NCBI RefSeq assembly: GCF_001431315.2
Contig: NZ_LKHV02000001.1
Location: forward strand, 1,860,001 to 1,924,000
Source of the DNA: Candidatus Berkiella cookevillensis
GTDB lineage: Bacteria; Pseudomonadota; Gammaproteobacteria; Berkiellales; Berkiellaceae
DNA length: 64,000 nt
Direction: 5' to 3'
Numbering within the stretch: the first letter of the stretch is position 1; each line of letters starts with the position of its first letter. This document shows positions 1 through 8,619 of the stretch, piece after piece. Made by a program: the position numbers and the translations under genes. The notes beneath the pieces are model-generated. The model saw only the letters and a list, made by a program, of their open reading frames with translations. It was not told the DNA's origin and did not search any database.

Positions 1-2196
1 TTCGATGCTTTGGAATTAAAGAGCAAAGATTTTAAGCTTCAAGCCCAGTCTTTAAGCGTTAGCTGGCAATGGCTTTTACTCTTTCAAAGTGAAATTAATG
101 TATCACAGCTCAATGCCCAAAATATTGCACTTATCCTGCATCATAGTGAAACCACCACACCCAATATTAATAGCCTTGATGACTTACAAAACTTTGTAAA
201 TTCAAAATTGTTTTTTCACATGACTATCAATGAAGGCGAGATTCAGAAAGCCAAGATAAGCACCCCTACTTTTACACACGATATTGAACACATTGTATTA
301 AAGACTTTTCAATCCAATCATTTATTAGATTTAAAATATCTTAGCTATGAAGGAAGCTTAGGGTTCATACATGCCCAGCAAGATGAAAAACTACAAGTAA
401 AATGGGATCTAACACTCTCTGCCCCCACAGTTTTCTCTCAATGGATAGAAGGAAAGGTGAAAACAAAGGGTGATGCTATTTTTTATGAGCACGATTTGAA
501 AAACGAAAAAAACAAAATCGATGCTGAATTTTTTGTCGAAAAACTAAATATAAAAGAAAAAGAACTTCTAAATAGCCAAATTAATATTCAAGGCTCTTTG
601 CAAGCACACAACATCGCCATAAAAAGCATTCTGGGCGATCCTATTGAAATCATAACCACAGCAACGTGGCATCAATCAACATGGACGGGCAACATAGAAA
701 AAATTCTATTCTCTCACAAAACCCTTAACAAGCTACCAAGCACTTACGGCACTCTAAAAATAAGCAAAAAATCCAACTGGAAAGTCCAATTGAATATGAA
801 TGTATTTGGAGAATCTTTAAATTCAAAATTAACGATCAAAAAAGATGCGCCTTTTGCAATGAGTGGAAAAATTCAATCACAGATCCAAAATCTAAAGTCG
901 CTGAACCATTTTTTTCCTTTCTTATCAGGAACGACTGATGGCTCAATAGATATCGACATTGATCTTAAAGGCACTGTTTTTTCTCCTGAGTTTGTAACAA
1001 AAGCGAAGGTATCTGGCATTCACTTTTCTATGCCTCAGTATGGAACCAAAACAATACTGGATAAAATTGAAATAACGCAAAATAAAAAAAATGAAATGCT
1101 TATCGATGGTTATGGCCATATCAATAATAAAAAATTCACGATTGATGGCTTGGCACATGTCAAAAATTATCAGCCTTACTTATCTGTGAATATAAAGGGC
1201 GAAAACCTTGTTTTAAGCCAAACTCCTGAATATTTTATTGTGGCCTCTCCTAACCTTAATTTCACCTTAGAAAATAATGTGCCCAAGCTCAGTGGCCATA
1301 TTCATATCCCACAAGCGGATATTAAACAACTCAATCATTCAAAGAAAGCATCACACTCTGGTGATATTGTGATCATCAATCATGAAAAAAGTCATGAGAA
1401 AAAAGACAAAGCAGTATCTTCAACCATACCACTTAGCACACAAATTGAAATTAGTTTAGGAAATAATCTTAAGTACAAAGGCAAAGGTCTGAACTGCCAG
1501 TTTAAAGGACATCTTAAGCTCACTCAAAAACCCAACCAAATCCCAAGACTCAAAGGTGAGATTAATCTGATCAATGGTAAATATCGCTTTCAAGGAAAAT
1601 CTTTTAATCTAACTCATGGTAAGCTTATTTTTACAGGTAGCACCATGAGTAATCCACTCATAGATATTGAAGCCAAGCAAACCGTGATGGCGTTACCCCG
1701 TAAAAAGTCTGCTGCGCTTATTACTCAAATGGATATGGGGGTTCGTTTAAAAGGAAAGCTCAATGATCCCAAAATCAGCTTTTTCTCAAATCCCTCAATG
1801 TCAGAGGCAGATATTATCTCTTATCTTATTTTAGGTCGCCCACAAAGCGAAGCGTCTCAAGGCCAAGCTGAATTACTCTTTCAAGCTGTTTCACAATTGT
1901 CTTCCATGTTTGGCAATGAGAACAATGATATCTCTCATAATCTTGCAGAACGCTTAAAATTAGATTACGTCGCTTTTTCTAAAGGCTCTAACAATCAAAA
2001 TACTTCTTTAGAAGATACTGTGCTTATGCTGGGGAAACAACTCTCTGATCGACTTTATCTGAATTACAGTCTTGGCTTTTTAGATTCAACCAATAGCATT
2101 GGTATGCAATATGTTTTAGGCAGAAATCTGTCGGTTGAAGCACAAACAGGCACAACGGGTTCAAGTGCGGATGTTATTATTTCGTTGGATCATTAA
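1..2196 (+). CDS. tamB: TamB-type inner-membrane translocation/assembly protein, C-terminal part (5' end outside window)
   Basis: The reading frame is already open at base 1, so the gene is cut by the window; about 730 residues are present, against roughly 1250 for E. coli TamB. The sequence consists of repetitive beta-rich segments (short alternating hydrophobic/polar strands, many 'G..k.....g.i.l' units). It ends in the conserved DUF490/TamB C-terminal region, with 'LILGRPQS' near residue 612 and 'YVLGRNLSVEAQTG' close to the C-terminus. Family knowledge: TamB is an inner-membrane-anchored periplasm-spanning protein that works with the Omp85 protein TamA in outer-membrane protein assembly and lipid transport. 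The TTG at 10 is an arbitrary frame start, not the real start. tamA would be expected upstream, outside the window. Confidence 0.85.
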   Translation, partial: FDALELKSKDFKLQAQSLSVSWQWLLLFQSEINVSQLNAQNIALILHHSETTTPNINSLDDLQNFVNSKLFFHMTINEGEIQKAKISTPTFTHDIEHIVLKTFQSNHLLDLKYLSYEGSLGFIHAQQDEKLQVKWDLTLSAPTVFSQWIEGKVKTKGDAIFYEHDLKNEKNKIDAEFFVEKLNIKEKELLNSQINIQGSLQAHNIAIKSILGDPIEIITTATWHQSTWTGNIEKILFSHKTLNKLPSTYGTLKISKKSNWKVQLNMNVFGESLNSKLTIKKDAPFAMSGKIQSQIQNLKSLNHFFPFLSGTTDGSIDIDIDLKGTVFSPEFVTKAKVSGIHFSMPQYGTKTILDKIEITQNKKNEMLIDGYGHINNKKFTIDGLAHVKNYQPYLSVNIKGENLVLSQTPEYFIVASPNLNFTLENNVPKLSGHIHIPQADIKQLNHSKKASHSGDIVIINHEKSHEKKDKAVSSTIPLSTQIEISLGNNLKYKGKGLNCQFKGHLKLTQKPNQIPRLKGEINLINGKYRFQGKSFNLTHGKLIFTGSTMSNPLIDIEAKQTVMALPRKKSAALITQMDMGVRLKGKLNDPKISFFSNPSMSEADIISYLILGRPQSEASQGQAELLFQAVSQLSSMFGNENNDISHNLAERLKLDYVAFSKGSNNQNTSLEDTVLMLGKQLSDRLYLNYSLGFLDSTNSIGMQYVLGRNLSVEAQTGTTGSSADVIISLDH

Positions 2197-2203
2197 TGGG
2201 TTA

Positions 2204-2295
2204 GGGCCGACACAGCGGTCGGCCCCTACAAAGAATATAAAAAAACTATATTTAAATGAAGCGTTATTGTAGGGGCGGGTCTCTGTGCCCGCCCT
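2204..2295. repeat. Palindromic REP-like pair, family 1, copy 1
   Basis: Two short hairpin units face each other. Unit one (2204-2230) has GGGCCGAC and GTCGGCCC arms and ends CCCCTACA. Unit two (2268-2295) begins TGTAGGGG and has GGGCGGG and CCCGCCC arms. They lie between the convergent ends of tamB and rpoS, where they may act as a termination or mRNA-stabilising structure. Related units occur at 6921-7023 and 48901-48995. The stem sequences differ between units, but the pairing is kept. Confidence 0.8.
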
Positions 2296-2334
2296 TCTGA
2301 ACCGAGACAATCGCTGACCTTTACAATAGTACAA

Positions 2335-3399
2335 TTAACTAAAAAACACATCTTGTGTCAGCTTCTTTCTGGCCAACAGTGTTTTTAAATGATCTAAGCT
2401 TTCTACTTGTATTTGCCTAACCCGTTCACGCGTTAGACCAATTTCTGCGCCTACATCTTCTAAAGTGGCTTGTTCGTGCCCTCTTAAGCCAAATCTACGC
2501 ACGATGACATCTTGTTGCTTTTGATTGAGGGTATCCAACCAATTATCAACAGAGCTTTTAAAATCTTCTTCCATCAGTAAAGATAAAGGATCATGTTCTC
2601 CTTCCTCTTTAATGGTATCAACAATAGAGCGATCTGTCTCTGAGGCAACTGGCAAATCAAGAGAAGTCGTTTTTTCATTGAGTCCTAGTATTTTTTCTAC
2701 AGCTTGTGTTGGCTTTTTGAGCGCATGTGCAATTTCTTCAGAATTTGGCTCATGATCTAACACATGTGCTAACTCTCTGCTGGTTCTTAAATAAACATTC
2801 ATTTCTTTTACAACATGAATCGGCAGACGAATCATCCGTGTTTGATTCATTAATGCACGTTCGATGGTTTGTCTTATCCACCATGTTCCATAAGTAGAAA
2901 AACGAAATCCTCTTTCAGGATCATATTTTTCAACGGCACGAATAAGCCCTAAATTCCCTTCTTCTATCAAATCAAGTAATGGTAAACCTCGATTAATATA
3001 GCGTCTAGAAATTTTAACCACCAATCTTAGATTGCTTTCAATCATCTGATTACGTGATTGAACACACCCTTGCTGCGCACGTCGTGCATAGTAGATCTCT
3101 TCCTCCGCAGACAGCAAAGGCGCATAACCAATCTCTCCAAGATACATATGCGTTGCATCTAAAGCTTTTTCATAAGAATCCTCGGCATCATCCTCTTCAA
3201 TGAGCGTATCTTCTGTGAATACCACTTCATCACGTAACTCATCAGCTTTTTCAGATTGCAAAAAGCTAACGTCATCGTTGATAAGTTCCATCGCTGTGTC
3301 ACTCGTAGAGAAGTCCTCACCCAAGACTTTATTCTTATTTTCTTTCTTATTGCCCTTGAGTGAAGTTTTCTCACAGAATACGTCCCATCCCTGAGCCAT
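2335..3399 (-). CDS. rpoS: RNA polymerase sigma factor RpoS
   Basis: A sigma-70 family factor of 354 residues. After an acidic N-terminal stretch of about 80 residues it has region 1.2 ('[13 protein letters not shown]'), region 2 with '[12 protein letters not shown]', '[18 protein letters not shown]' and '[19 protein letters not shown]', region 3, and region 4 with the helix-turn-helix '[15 protein letters not shown]'. 'MYLGEIGY' and '[19 protein letters not shown]' fit RpoS rather than RpoD or RpoH. A strong AGGAG lies just before the ATG. Role: stationary-phase and stress sigma factor; in Legionella and Coxiella RpoS controls developmental and virulence genes (family knowledge). The gene follows a MarR-family gene by 58 bp rather than nlpD, the usual gammaproteobacterial neighbour. 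The N-terminal extension is somewhat longer than in E. coli (330 residues). Confidence 0.95.
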   Translation of the reverse strand: MAQGWDVFCEKTSLKGNKKENKNKVLGEDFSTSDTAMELINDDVSFLQSEKADELRDEVVFTEDTLIEEDDAEDSYEKALDATHMYLGEIGYAPLLSAEEEIYYARRAQQGCVQSRNQMIESNLRLVVKISRRYINRGLPLLDLIEEGNLGLIRAVEKYDPERGFRFSTYGTWWIRQTIERALMNQTRMIRLPIHVVKEMNVYLRTSRELAHVLDHEPNSEEIAHALKKPTQAVEKILGLNEKTTSLDLPVASETDRSIVDTIKEEGEHDPLSLLMEEDFKSSVDNWLDTLNQKQQDVIVRRFGLRGHEQATLEDVGAEIGLTRERVRQIQVESLDHLKTLLARKKLTQDVFFS

Positions 3400-3457
3400 A
3401 ACAGGATCTCCTTTCTTGTCGTTATTATTCTTACCGTCTAAAACTCAAATGTTAAAA

Positions 3458-3910
3458 CTACAGTTCAGATATAATTTTTGTTATATCATTCATATCTTTG
3501 AGTATTCGTTCAAAACGTTCATCGGTCAAAGCGGATTGAATACGCTTTTGAGCTTGATGCCATAAAGGTATTCCTTTATCGAGCGTGGCTCTGCCCTGCT
3601 CGGTCAAGGAGTATGCCTTAGAACGTTTATCTCTAGGCTCAATAGTATGAATGAGTCCTAACTTCTCTAAGGGTTTTAAATTACGCGTTAGCGTGGTTCT
3701 ATCCATCACTAAAGTGTGTGCCATTTCGGTTAAGGTACGCGCCGACACAGAGGCTAGAGATACCAACAAAGTAAACTGTGTAGCACGAATACCTGCTGGC
3801 TCTAGCTGATGATCATAAAACTGTGTAACGGCTCTTGTTGCCTTACGTAGGTTGAAACAACTACACTTAGGGTTAATCAATTTTGGGTTTATAGGTTCGT
3901 TGGCTTCCAT
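3458..3910 (-). CDS. MarR-family winged-helix transcriptional regulator
   Basis: 150 residues with the MarR winged helix: 'ARTLTEMAHTLVMDRTTLTRNLKPLEKLGLI' forms the HTH region (split here from residues of about 78-108) followed by the wing 'EPRDKRSKAYSLTEQG'. An N-terminal 'CSCFNLRKATRAV' segment (C17-x-C19 region) is typical of one MarR subgroup and could sense oxidants, although this is inference. A clear GGAG precedes the ATG. It lies 58 bp upstream of rpoS on the same strand and 268 bp from the divergent acnA, so it may be cotranscribed with rpoS and may act in the shared acnA upstream region. Target genes and ligand cannot be read from sequence. Confidence 0.85.
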   Translation of the reverse strand: MEANEPINPKLINPKCSCFNLRKATRAVTQFYDHQLEPAGIRATQFTLLVSLASVSARTLTEMAHTLVMDRTTLTRNLKPLEKLGLIHTIEPRDKRSKAYSLTEQGRATLDKGIPLWHQAQKRIQSALTDERFERILKDMNDITKIISEL

Positions 3911-4178
3911 GGGTTTATCTCCTCACAAAAAGTGTAGGATCCCGCACCCAGGTTATTCAAGGAGAAAAAAGTCAGTTTTCACAAATTTATTTTAAGTCCT
4001 TGCAATTACTCGTAATTTTTTTTCACATTCAGCGAGAGCGTGTCATGATAAAATGTAAATCGAGGGTACATACGCCCAGTATTCCCCCATATTAGACATA
4101 TTAATTCATACAGCCTGGATCGATACCTATACCTTAAAACGTACAAAGACTTTGAATTCATTAGGATTGGAGAAGAAA

Positions 4179-6896
4179 ATGAAAAGTCGGTTCAACACAC
4201 AAAAAGCTATTTCAATCAACAACAAAAGCTATCACTACTACGATCTTAAGGCACTACCTGAAAGCTACAACATAGATAGATTGCCTTTCTCAATTAAAAT
4301 TCTGTTAGAAAATTTATTGCGCTTTATGGATGGCGTCAACATCACAGATAAAGATGTGGAAGCGGTGCTACATTGGGATCCTAAAGCGGTTCCTGATCAA
4401 GAGATCGCCTTTACACCAAGCCGTGTTATTTTACAGGACTTTACAGGTGTCCCTGCGGTAGTAGATTTAGCTGCCATGCGTGTTGCTATGAAGAAATTAG
4501 GCGGCAACCCTAATAAAATTAACCCTTTAGCACCTGTTGAACTGGTCATTGATCACTCGGTCATGGTTGATCATTTTGGAAACAATAAAGCCTTCAATCA
4601 AAATACAGAATTAGAATATGAGCGTAATTTTGAGCGCTATGCTTTCCTACGCTGGGGACAAAATGCATTCAAAAATTTCAAAGTCGTCCCACCAGGCACC
4701 GGCATTGTTCACCAAGTGAATTTAGAATATCTGGCACGTGTTGTCTTTGAAAATAATACAAATGGCACCTCTTATCTTTATCCCGATACATTGGTAGGAA
4801 CAGATTCTCATACAACCATGATCAACGGTTTAGGTGTTTTGGGTTGGGGGGTTGGCGGTATTGAAGCAGAAGCAGCAATGTTAGGCCAACCTATTACTAT
4901 GCTCATACCGCAAGTGGTTGGCTTTAAAATCACAGGTAAATTACCAGAAGGCGCAACAGCCACCGATCTGGTACTCATTATTACACAAATGTTAAGACAA
5001 AAAGGTGTTGTTGGTAAATTCGTAGAATTCTATGGAGATGGCTTAGACAACCTCCCCTTAGCAGACAGAGCAACCATCGCAAATATGGCACCTGAATATG
5101 GCGCAACTTGCGGTATTTTCCCGATTGATGATGAAACCTTAAACTTTTTGAAGCTGACAGGTCGCCCCCAAGAACAAATCGATATCATAGAGCATTACAC
5201 AAAAGCACAAGGTCTTTTCAGAGTTAAAAACCAAAAAGAAGCTGAATACTCAGATGTTCTGTCTCTTAATTTAAGTGAAGTTGTACCTTCTATTGCTGGC
5301 CCTAAACGCCCTCAAGATAGAATTCCATTAACACAATCTAAAGAAGCATTTAAAGAAACGATTTGTCAACAATTAGCTGAACGACAAGATAAAGTATCTG
5401 ATGATATGGCTATCAATGAAGGGGCAAATATCATTGAAGGCGAAGTACCGATTGTGCTCAATGATCAACATCATATGCTACGCCATGGCGATGTTGTGAT
5501 CGCAGCAATTACCAGTTGTACAAATACCTCCAATCCAGCTGTGATGTTAGCAGCAGGTTTAATCGCTAAAAAAGCAATTGAAAAAGGTATTCATTCTAAA
5601 CCTTGGGTAAAAACCAGTCTTGCCCCAGGCTCACAAGTTGTTACTGATTATTTAGAAAAATCAAAATTAACAACTTATCTTGATCAATTAGGCTTTAATC
5701 TGGTTGGTTATGGTTGCACAACCTGTATTGGTAACTCTGGTCCACTACTTCCTGAAGTTGAACAAGCCATTCAAAAAGGAAATTTACAAGTTTCTGCCGT
5801 TTTATCTGGTAATAGAAACTTCGAAGGCCGCATACACCCACAAGTCAGAAATGCTTATTTAGCCTCTCCACCTTTGGTTGTTATCTATGCGCTTGCAGGA
5901 ACCATGAACATTGACTTGTACAAAGATCCTATTTCCAAAGATAAAAATGGTAATCCAATCTTCTTGAAAGATATTTGGCCTTCACATGAAGAGATTCAAG
6001 CAGAAATCAAGAAATCAGTTTCTCCAGAATTATTTAGAGCGCGTTATGCAGCTGTGTATGATGGCGATCAACATTGGAAAAATATCAATGTAACCGAGTC
6101 TGAACTCTATCAATGGGAAGAAAATTCTACCTATGTAAAACACCCTCCTTACTTCGAAGACATGTCGCTTGAAGTGCCTAAAATTGAAAATCTGAACAAT
6201 GCGCGTGTTTTAGTAAAGGTGGCTGATTCTGTTACAACCGATCATATTTCTCCAGCTGGCAGTATTTCATCTAAATCTCCAGCAGGACAATATTTATTGG
6301 AAAGAAATATCCCTGTTTCTGATTTCAATTCTTATGGATCTCGACGGGGTAATCACGAAGTAATGATGCGAGGCACTTTCGCCAATATTCGACTCCGTAA
6401 TCAAATGGCGCCTGGTACAGAAGGCGGATGGACAACGCATCAAACCAGTGGCGAAGTTATGTCTTTATACGACGCATCTTTGCGCTATGCAAAAGAAAAT
6501 GTGCCTCTCATTATTTTGGCAGGAAAAGAATATGGCACAGGCTCCTCTCGCGATTGGGCAGCCAAAGGCACACGACTCTTAGGTGTACGTGTTGTCATTG
6601 CAGAAAGCTACGAGCGTATTCACCGTTCAAATCTCATTGGAATGGGTGTACTCCCCTTAGAATATAAAGCGGGTGAAAATGCCGATCAACTAAAATTAAC
6701 AGGACAAGAAACGTATTCTGTCAAATTAGATGATTTAAAACCACAAGGTGATGTAACTGTTGAAGTTGAGCACAATGGAAACAAACGCTCATTTAAGGCT
6801 ACGGTTCGCATTGATACACCAAAAGAACTCAGCTATTTCAAACACGGTGGTATTTTGCATTATGTATTACGTGAATTAGCTAAAAATGGGAAATAG
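4179..6896 (+). CDS. acnA: Aconitate hydratase A
   Basis: Aconitase of the AcnA/IRP1 type, 905 residues from ATG 4179. That start is preferred over the in-frame TTG at 4152 because GGAG lies six bases before the ATG. It interconverts citrate and isocitrate through a [4Fe-4S] cluster in the TCA cycle. The cluster cysteines are visible as C447 in 'AITSCTNTSNPAVM' and C513/C516 in 'GCTTCIGNSGPLLP'. The C-terminal swivel domain has 'KEYGTGSSRDWAAKG'. The gene stands alone, followed by a REP cluster and then fumC on the same strand, so two TCA enzymes are neighbours. In organisms with the methylcitrate cycle, aconitases can also hydrate methylaconitate; the window has prpBCD but no acnD or prpF. 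Confidence 0.96.
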   Translation: MKSRFNTQKAISINNKSYHYYDLKALPESYNIDRLPFSIKILLENLLRFMDGVNITDKDVEAVLHWDPKAVPDQEIAFTPSRVILQDFTGVPAVVDLAAMRVAMKKLGGNPNKINPLAPVELVIDHSVMVDHFGNNKAFNQNTELEYERNFERYAFLRWGQNAFKNFKVVPPGTGIVHQVNLEYLARVVFENNTNGTSYLYPDTLVGTDSHTTMINGLGVLGWGVGGIEAEAAMLGQPITMLIPQVVGFKITGKLPEGATATDLVLIITQMLRQKGVVGKFVEFYGDGLDNLPLADRATIANMAPEYGATCGIFPIDDETLNFLKLTGRPQEQIDIIEHYTKAQGLFRVKNQKEAEYSDVLSLNLSEVVPSIAGPKRPQDRIPLTQSKEAFKETICQQLAERQDKVSDDMAINEGANIIEGEVPIVLNDQHHMLRHGDVVIAAITSCTNTSNPAVMLAAGLIAKKAIEKGIHSKPWVKTSLAPGSQVVTDYLEKSKLTTYLDQLGFNLVGYGCTTCIGNSGPLLPEVEQAIQKGNLQVSAVLSGNRNFEGRIHPQVRNAYLASPPLVVIYALAGTMNIDLYKDPISKDKNGNPIFLKDIWPSHEEIQAEIKKSVSPELFRARYAAVYDGDQHWKNINVTESELYQWEENSTYVKHPPYFEDMSLEVPKIENLNNARVLVKVADSVTTDHISPAGSISSKSPAGQYLLERNIPVSDFNSYGSRRGNHEVMMRGTFANIRLRNQMAPGTEGGWTTHQTSGEVMSLYDASLRYAKENVPLIILAGKEYGTGSSRDWAAKGTRLLGVRVVIAESYERIHRSNLIGMGVLPLEYKAGENADQLKLTGQETYSVKLDDLKPQGDVTVEVEHNGNKRSFKATVRIDTPKELSYFKHGGILHYVLRELAKNGK

Positions 6897-6920
6897 CTAA
6901 TAGCGTGAGCACTCTTATAT

Positions 6921-7023
6921 TGTAGTGGCCGGTCTCTGTGCCGGCCAAAATTATGGATTATGTAGGGGCGGATCGCTGTGTCCGCCCTGAATGTGACGGG
7001 CCGGCACAGAGACCGGCTCCTAC
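6921..7023. repeat. REP-like palindrome cluster, family 1, copy 2 (three units)
   Basis: There are three hairpin units in the acnA-fumC spacer, at 6921-6946 (GGCCGG arms), 6961-6987 (GGGCGGA / TCCGCCC arms) and 6998-7023 (GGCCGG / CCGGCT arms). They alternate in orientation and carry the TGTAGNGG or CTCCTAC tail seen in the other copies. The stems differ in sequence while staying base-paired. Confidence 0.8.
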
Positions 7024-7109
7024 GAATGCATTGGATGCTGTGTGGCTTGGCTGCAATTAATTCGCTTCAATCATAGTAATAATCATATAAAACAAAGGTA
7101 GTTAAGATC

Positions 7110-8501
7110 ATGAGTCAAATTAACATGCGTACAGTAACAGACAGTATGGGTGAAATGTCTGTACCAGAAACCGCTTTATATGGCGCACAAACACAACGCG
7201 CGGTAGAAAACTTCCCAATTTCTGGCTTAACTATGCCACGCAGCTTCATACAAGCAATGGGATGGGTTAAAAAATCCTGCGCACTTTCAAATAAAGCCTT
7301 AGGCTTTCTCTCTGAAGATAAAACCAAAGCCATTGTAAAAGCAGCAGAGCAAGTTGCAGAAGGTGCATTAGACAAACAATTTCCTATTGATGTCTTTCAA
7401 ACAGGCTCAGGCACCAGCACTAATATGAATACAAACGAAGTAGTTGCTCGCTATGCAACACTCGAAGCAGGCATCGATATTCATCCCAATGATGATGTAA
7501 ACATGAGCCAAAGCAGTAATGATGTTATTCCAACAGCAATTCATGTCAGTACCGCTGTTCAAGCAAAGCATAAACTGCTACCCGCATTAAAGCACTTGCA
7601 TAAAACCATACAAGCCAAAGCAAAATCACTAGAAAATATTACCAAAACAGGCCGCACGCATCTTATGGATGCAATGCCTGTCACTCTCGGACAAGAACTC
7701 AACGGCTGGGCACAACAGATTGCAAATGGCATTCAACGCATAGAATCTGCATTAGAACATGTGCAATTATTAGCCATCGGTGGTACAGCCGTTGGTACAG
7801 GGATTAATGCCCACCCAGACTTTGGCACAAAAACAGCCCAATACTTAAGCAGCGAAACCAATGTTGCTTTTAGCGTCAGTCCTAATCTATTCGAAAGCTT
7901 AAGTTGCCAGGATGCTGTTGTTGCCTTCTCAGGACAACTACGCGTCATTGCTGTCAGCTTTATGAAAATTGCAAATGACTTAAGATGGATGAACAGTGGC
8001 CCTCTTGCTGGCATTGCAGAAATTTATTTACCCGCATTACAACCTGGAAGCAGCATTATGCCAGGCAAAGTAAATCCTGTAATCTGCGAATCAACCATGA
8101 TGGTAAGTGCACAAGTAATGGGCAATGATGCAACCATTATGGTTGCAGGCCAACATGGTAACTTCCAGCTCAATGTCATGCTGCCTGTGATTGCTTATAA
8201 TGTTTTGCAAAGCATAGAATTACTTTCTAATACAGCAATTATGCTTGCAGATAAAGCAATTAAAGGCTTCACAGTGAATGAGACAGAGATTAAAGATAGG
8301 CTCGCTAAAAATCCCATTTTGGTAACAGCTTTAAACCCAGTCATTGGTTATGAATTGGGCGCCAAGATAGCCAAAACAGCTTATGCGGAAAATAGAGCCT
8401 TACTTGATGTTGCTAAAGAAATGACGCAATTATCAGAAAAAGAACTTAAGACTTATCTGGATCCATTTACACTGACTAAAGGTGGCCTTGTAGAGAAATA
8501 G
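7110..8501 (+). CDS. fumC: Class II fumarate hydratase
   Basis: 463 residues, the usual length of class II (iron-independent) fumarases, which hydrate fumarate to L-malate in the TCA cycle. Visible family motifs: 'TGSGTSTNMNTNEV' near residue 98, 'SQSSNDVIPTA', 'GRTHLMDAMPVTLGQE' with the active-site His, and the fumarase/aspartase signature 'GSSIMPGKVNP' near residue 318. A class II enzyme suits oxidative stress or iron limitation, when [4Fe-4S] fumarases fail. It follows acnA on the same strand after a 213-bp spacer filled with palindromes, so it probably has its own promoter. Confidence 0.96.
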   Translation: MSQINMRTVTDSMGEMSVPETALYGAQTQRAVENFPISGLTMPRSFIQAMGWVKKSCALSNKALGFLSEDKTKAIVKAAEQVAEGALDKQFPIDVFQTGSGTSTNMNTNEVVARYATLEAGIDIHPNDDVNMSQSSNDVIPTAIHVSTAVQAKHKLLPALKHLHKTIQAKAKSLENITKTGRTHLMDAMPVTLGQELNGWAQQIANGIQRIESALEHVQLLAIGGTAVGTGINAHPDFGTKTAQYLSSETNVAFSVSPNLFESLSCQDAVVAFSGQLRVIAVSFMKIANDLRWMNSGPLAGIAEIYLPALQPGSSIMPGKVNPVICESTMMVSAQVMGNDATIMVAGQHGNFQLNVMLPVIAYNVLQSIELLSNTAIMLADKAIKGFTVNETEIKDRLAKNPILVTALNPVIGYELGAKIAKTAYAENRALLDVAKEMTQLSEKELKTYLDPFTLTKGGLVEK

Positions 8502-8541
8502 AAGTACAAAAGCTATCCTTAAGTTTATATAGTCTTTGCAT

Positions 8542-8566
8542 ATGGCTGTCATACTTGAACAGCCAT
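8542..8566. other. Perfect 8-bp hairpin downstream of fumC
   Basis: ATGGCTGT (8542-8549) and ACAGCCAT (8559-8566) form a perfect stem with a 9-nt loop, 40 bp after the fumC stop. No T-run follows, so it is not a classical intrinsic terminator. The GGCTGT/ACAGCC core resembles the GGACAGCCA motifs around the RAYT at 28 kb. Confidence 0.5.
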
Positions 8567-8619
8567 GTGTCACGACTATAGCTATTTACCTTTAATGTGC
8601 AAAAGAAAAAGGATTCACT

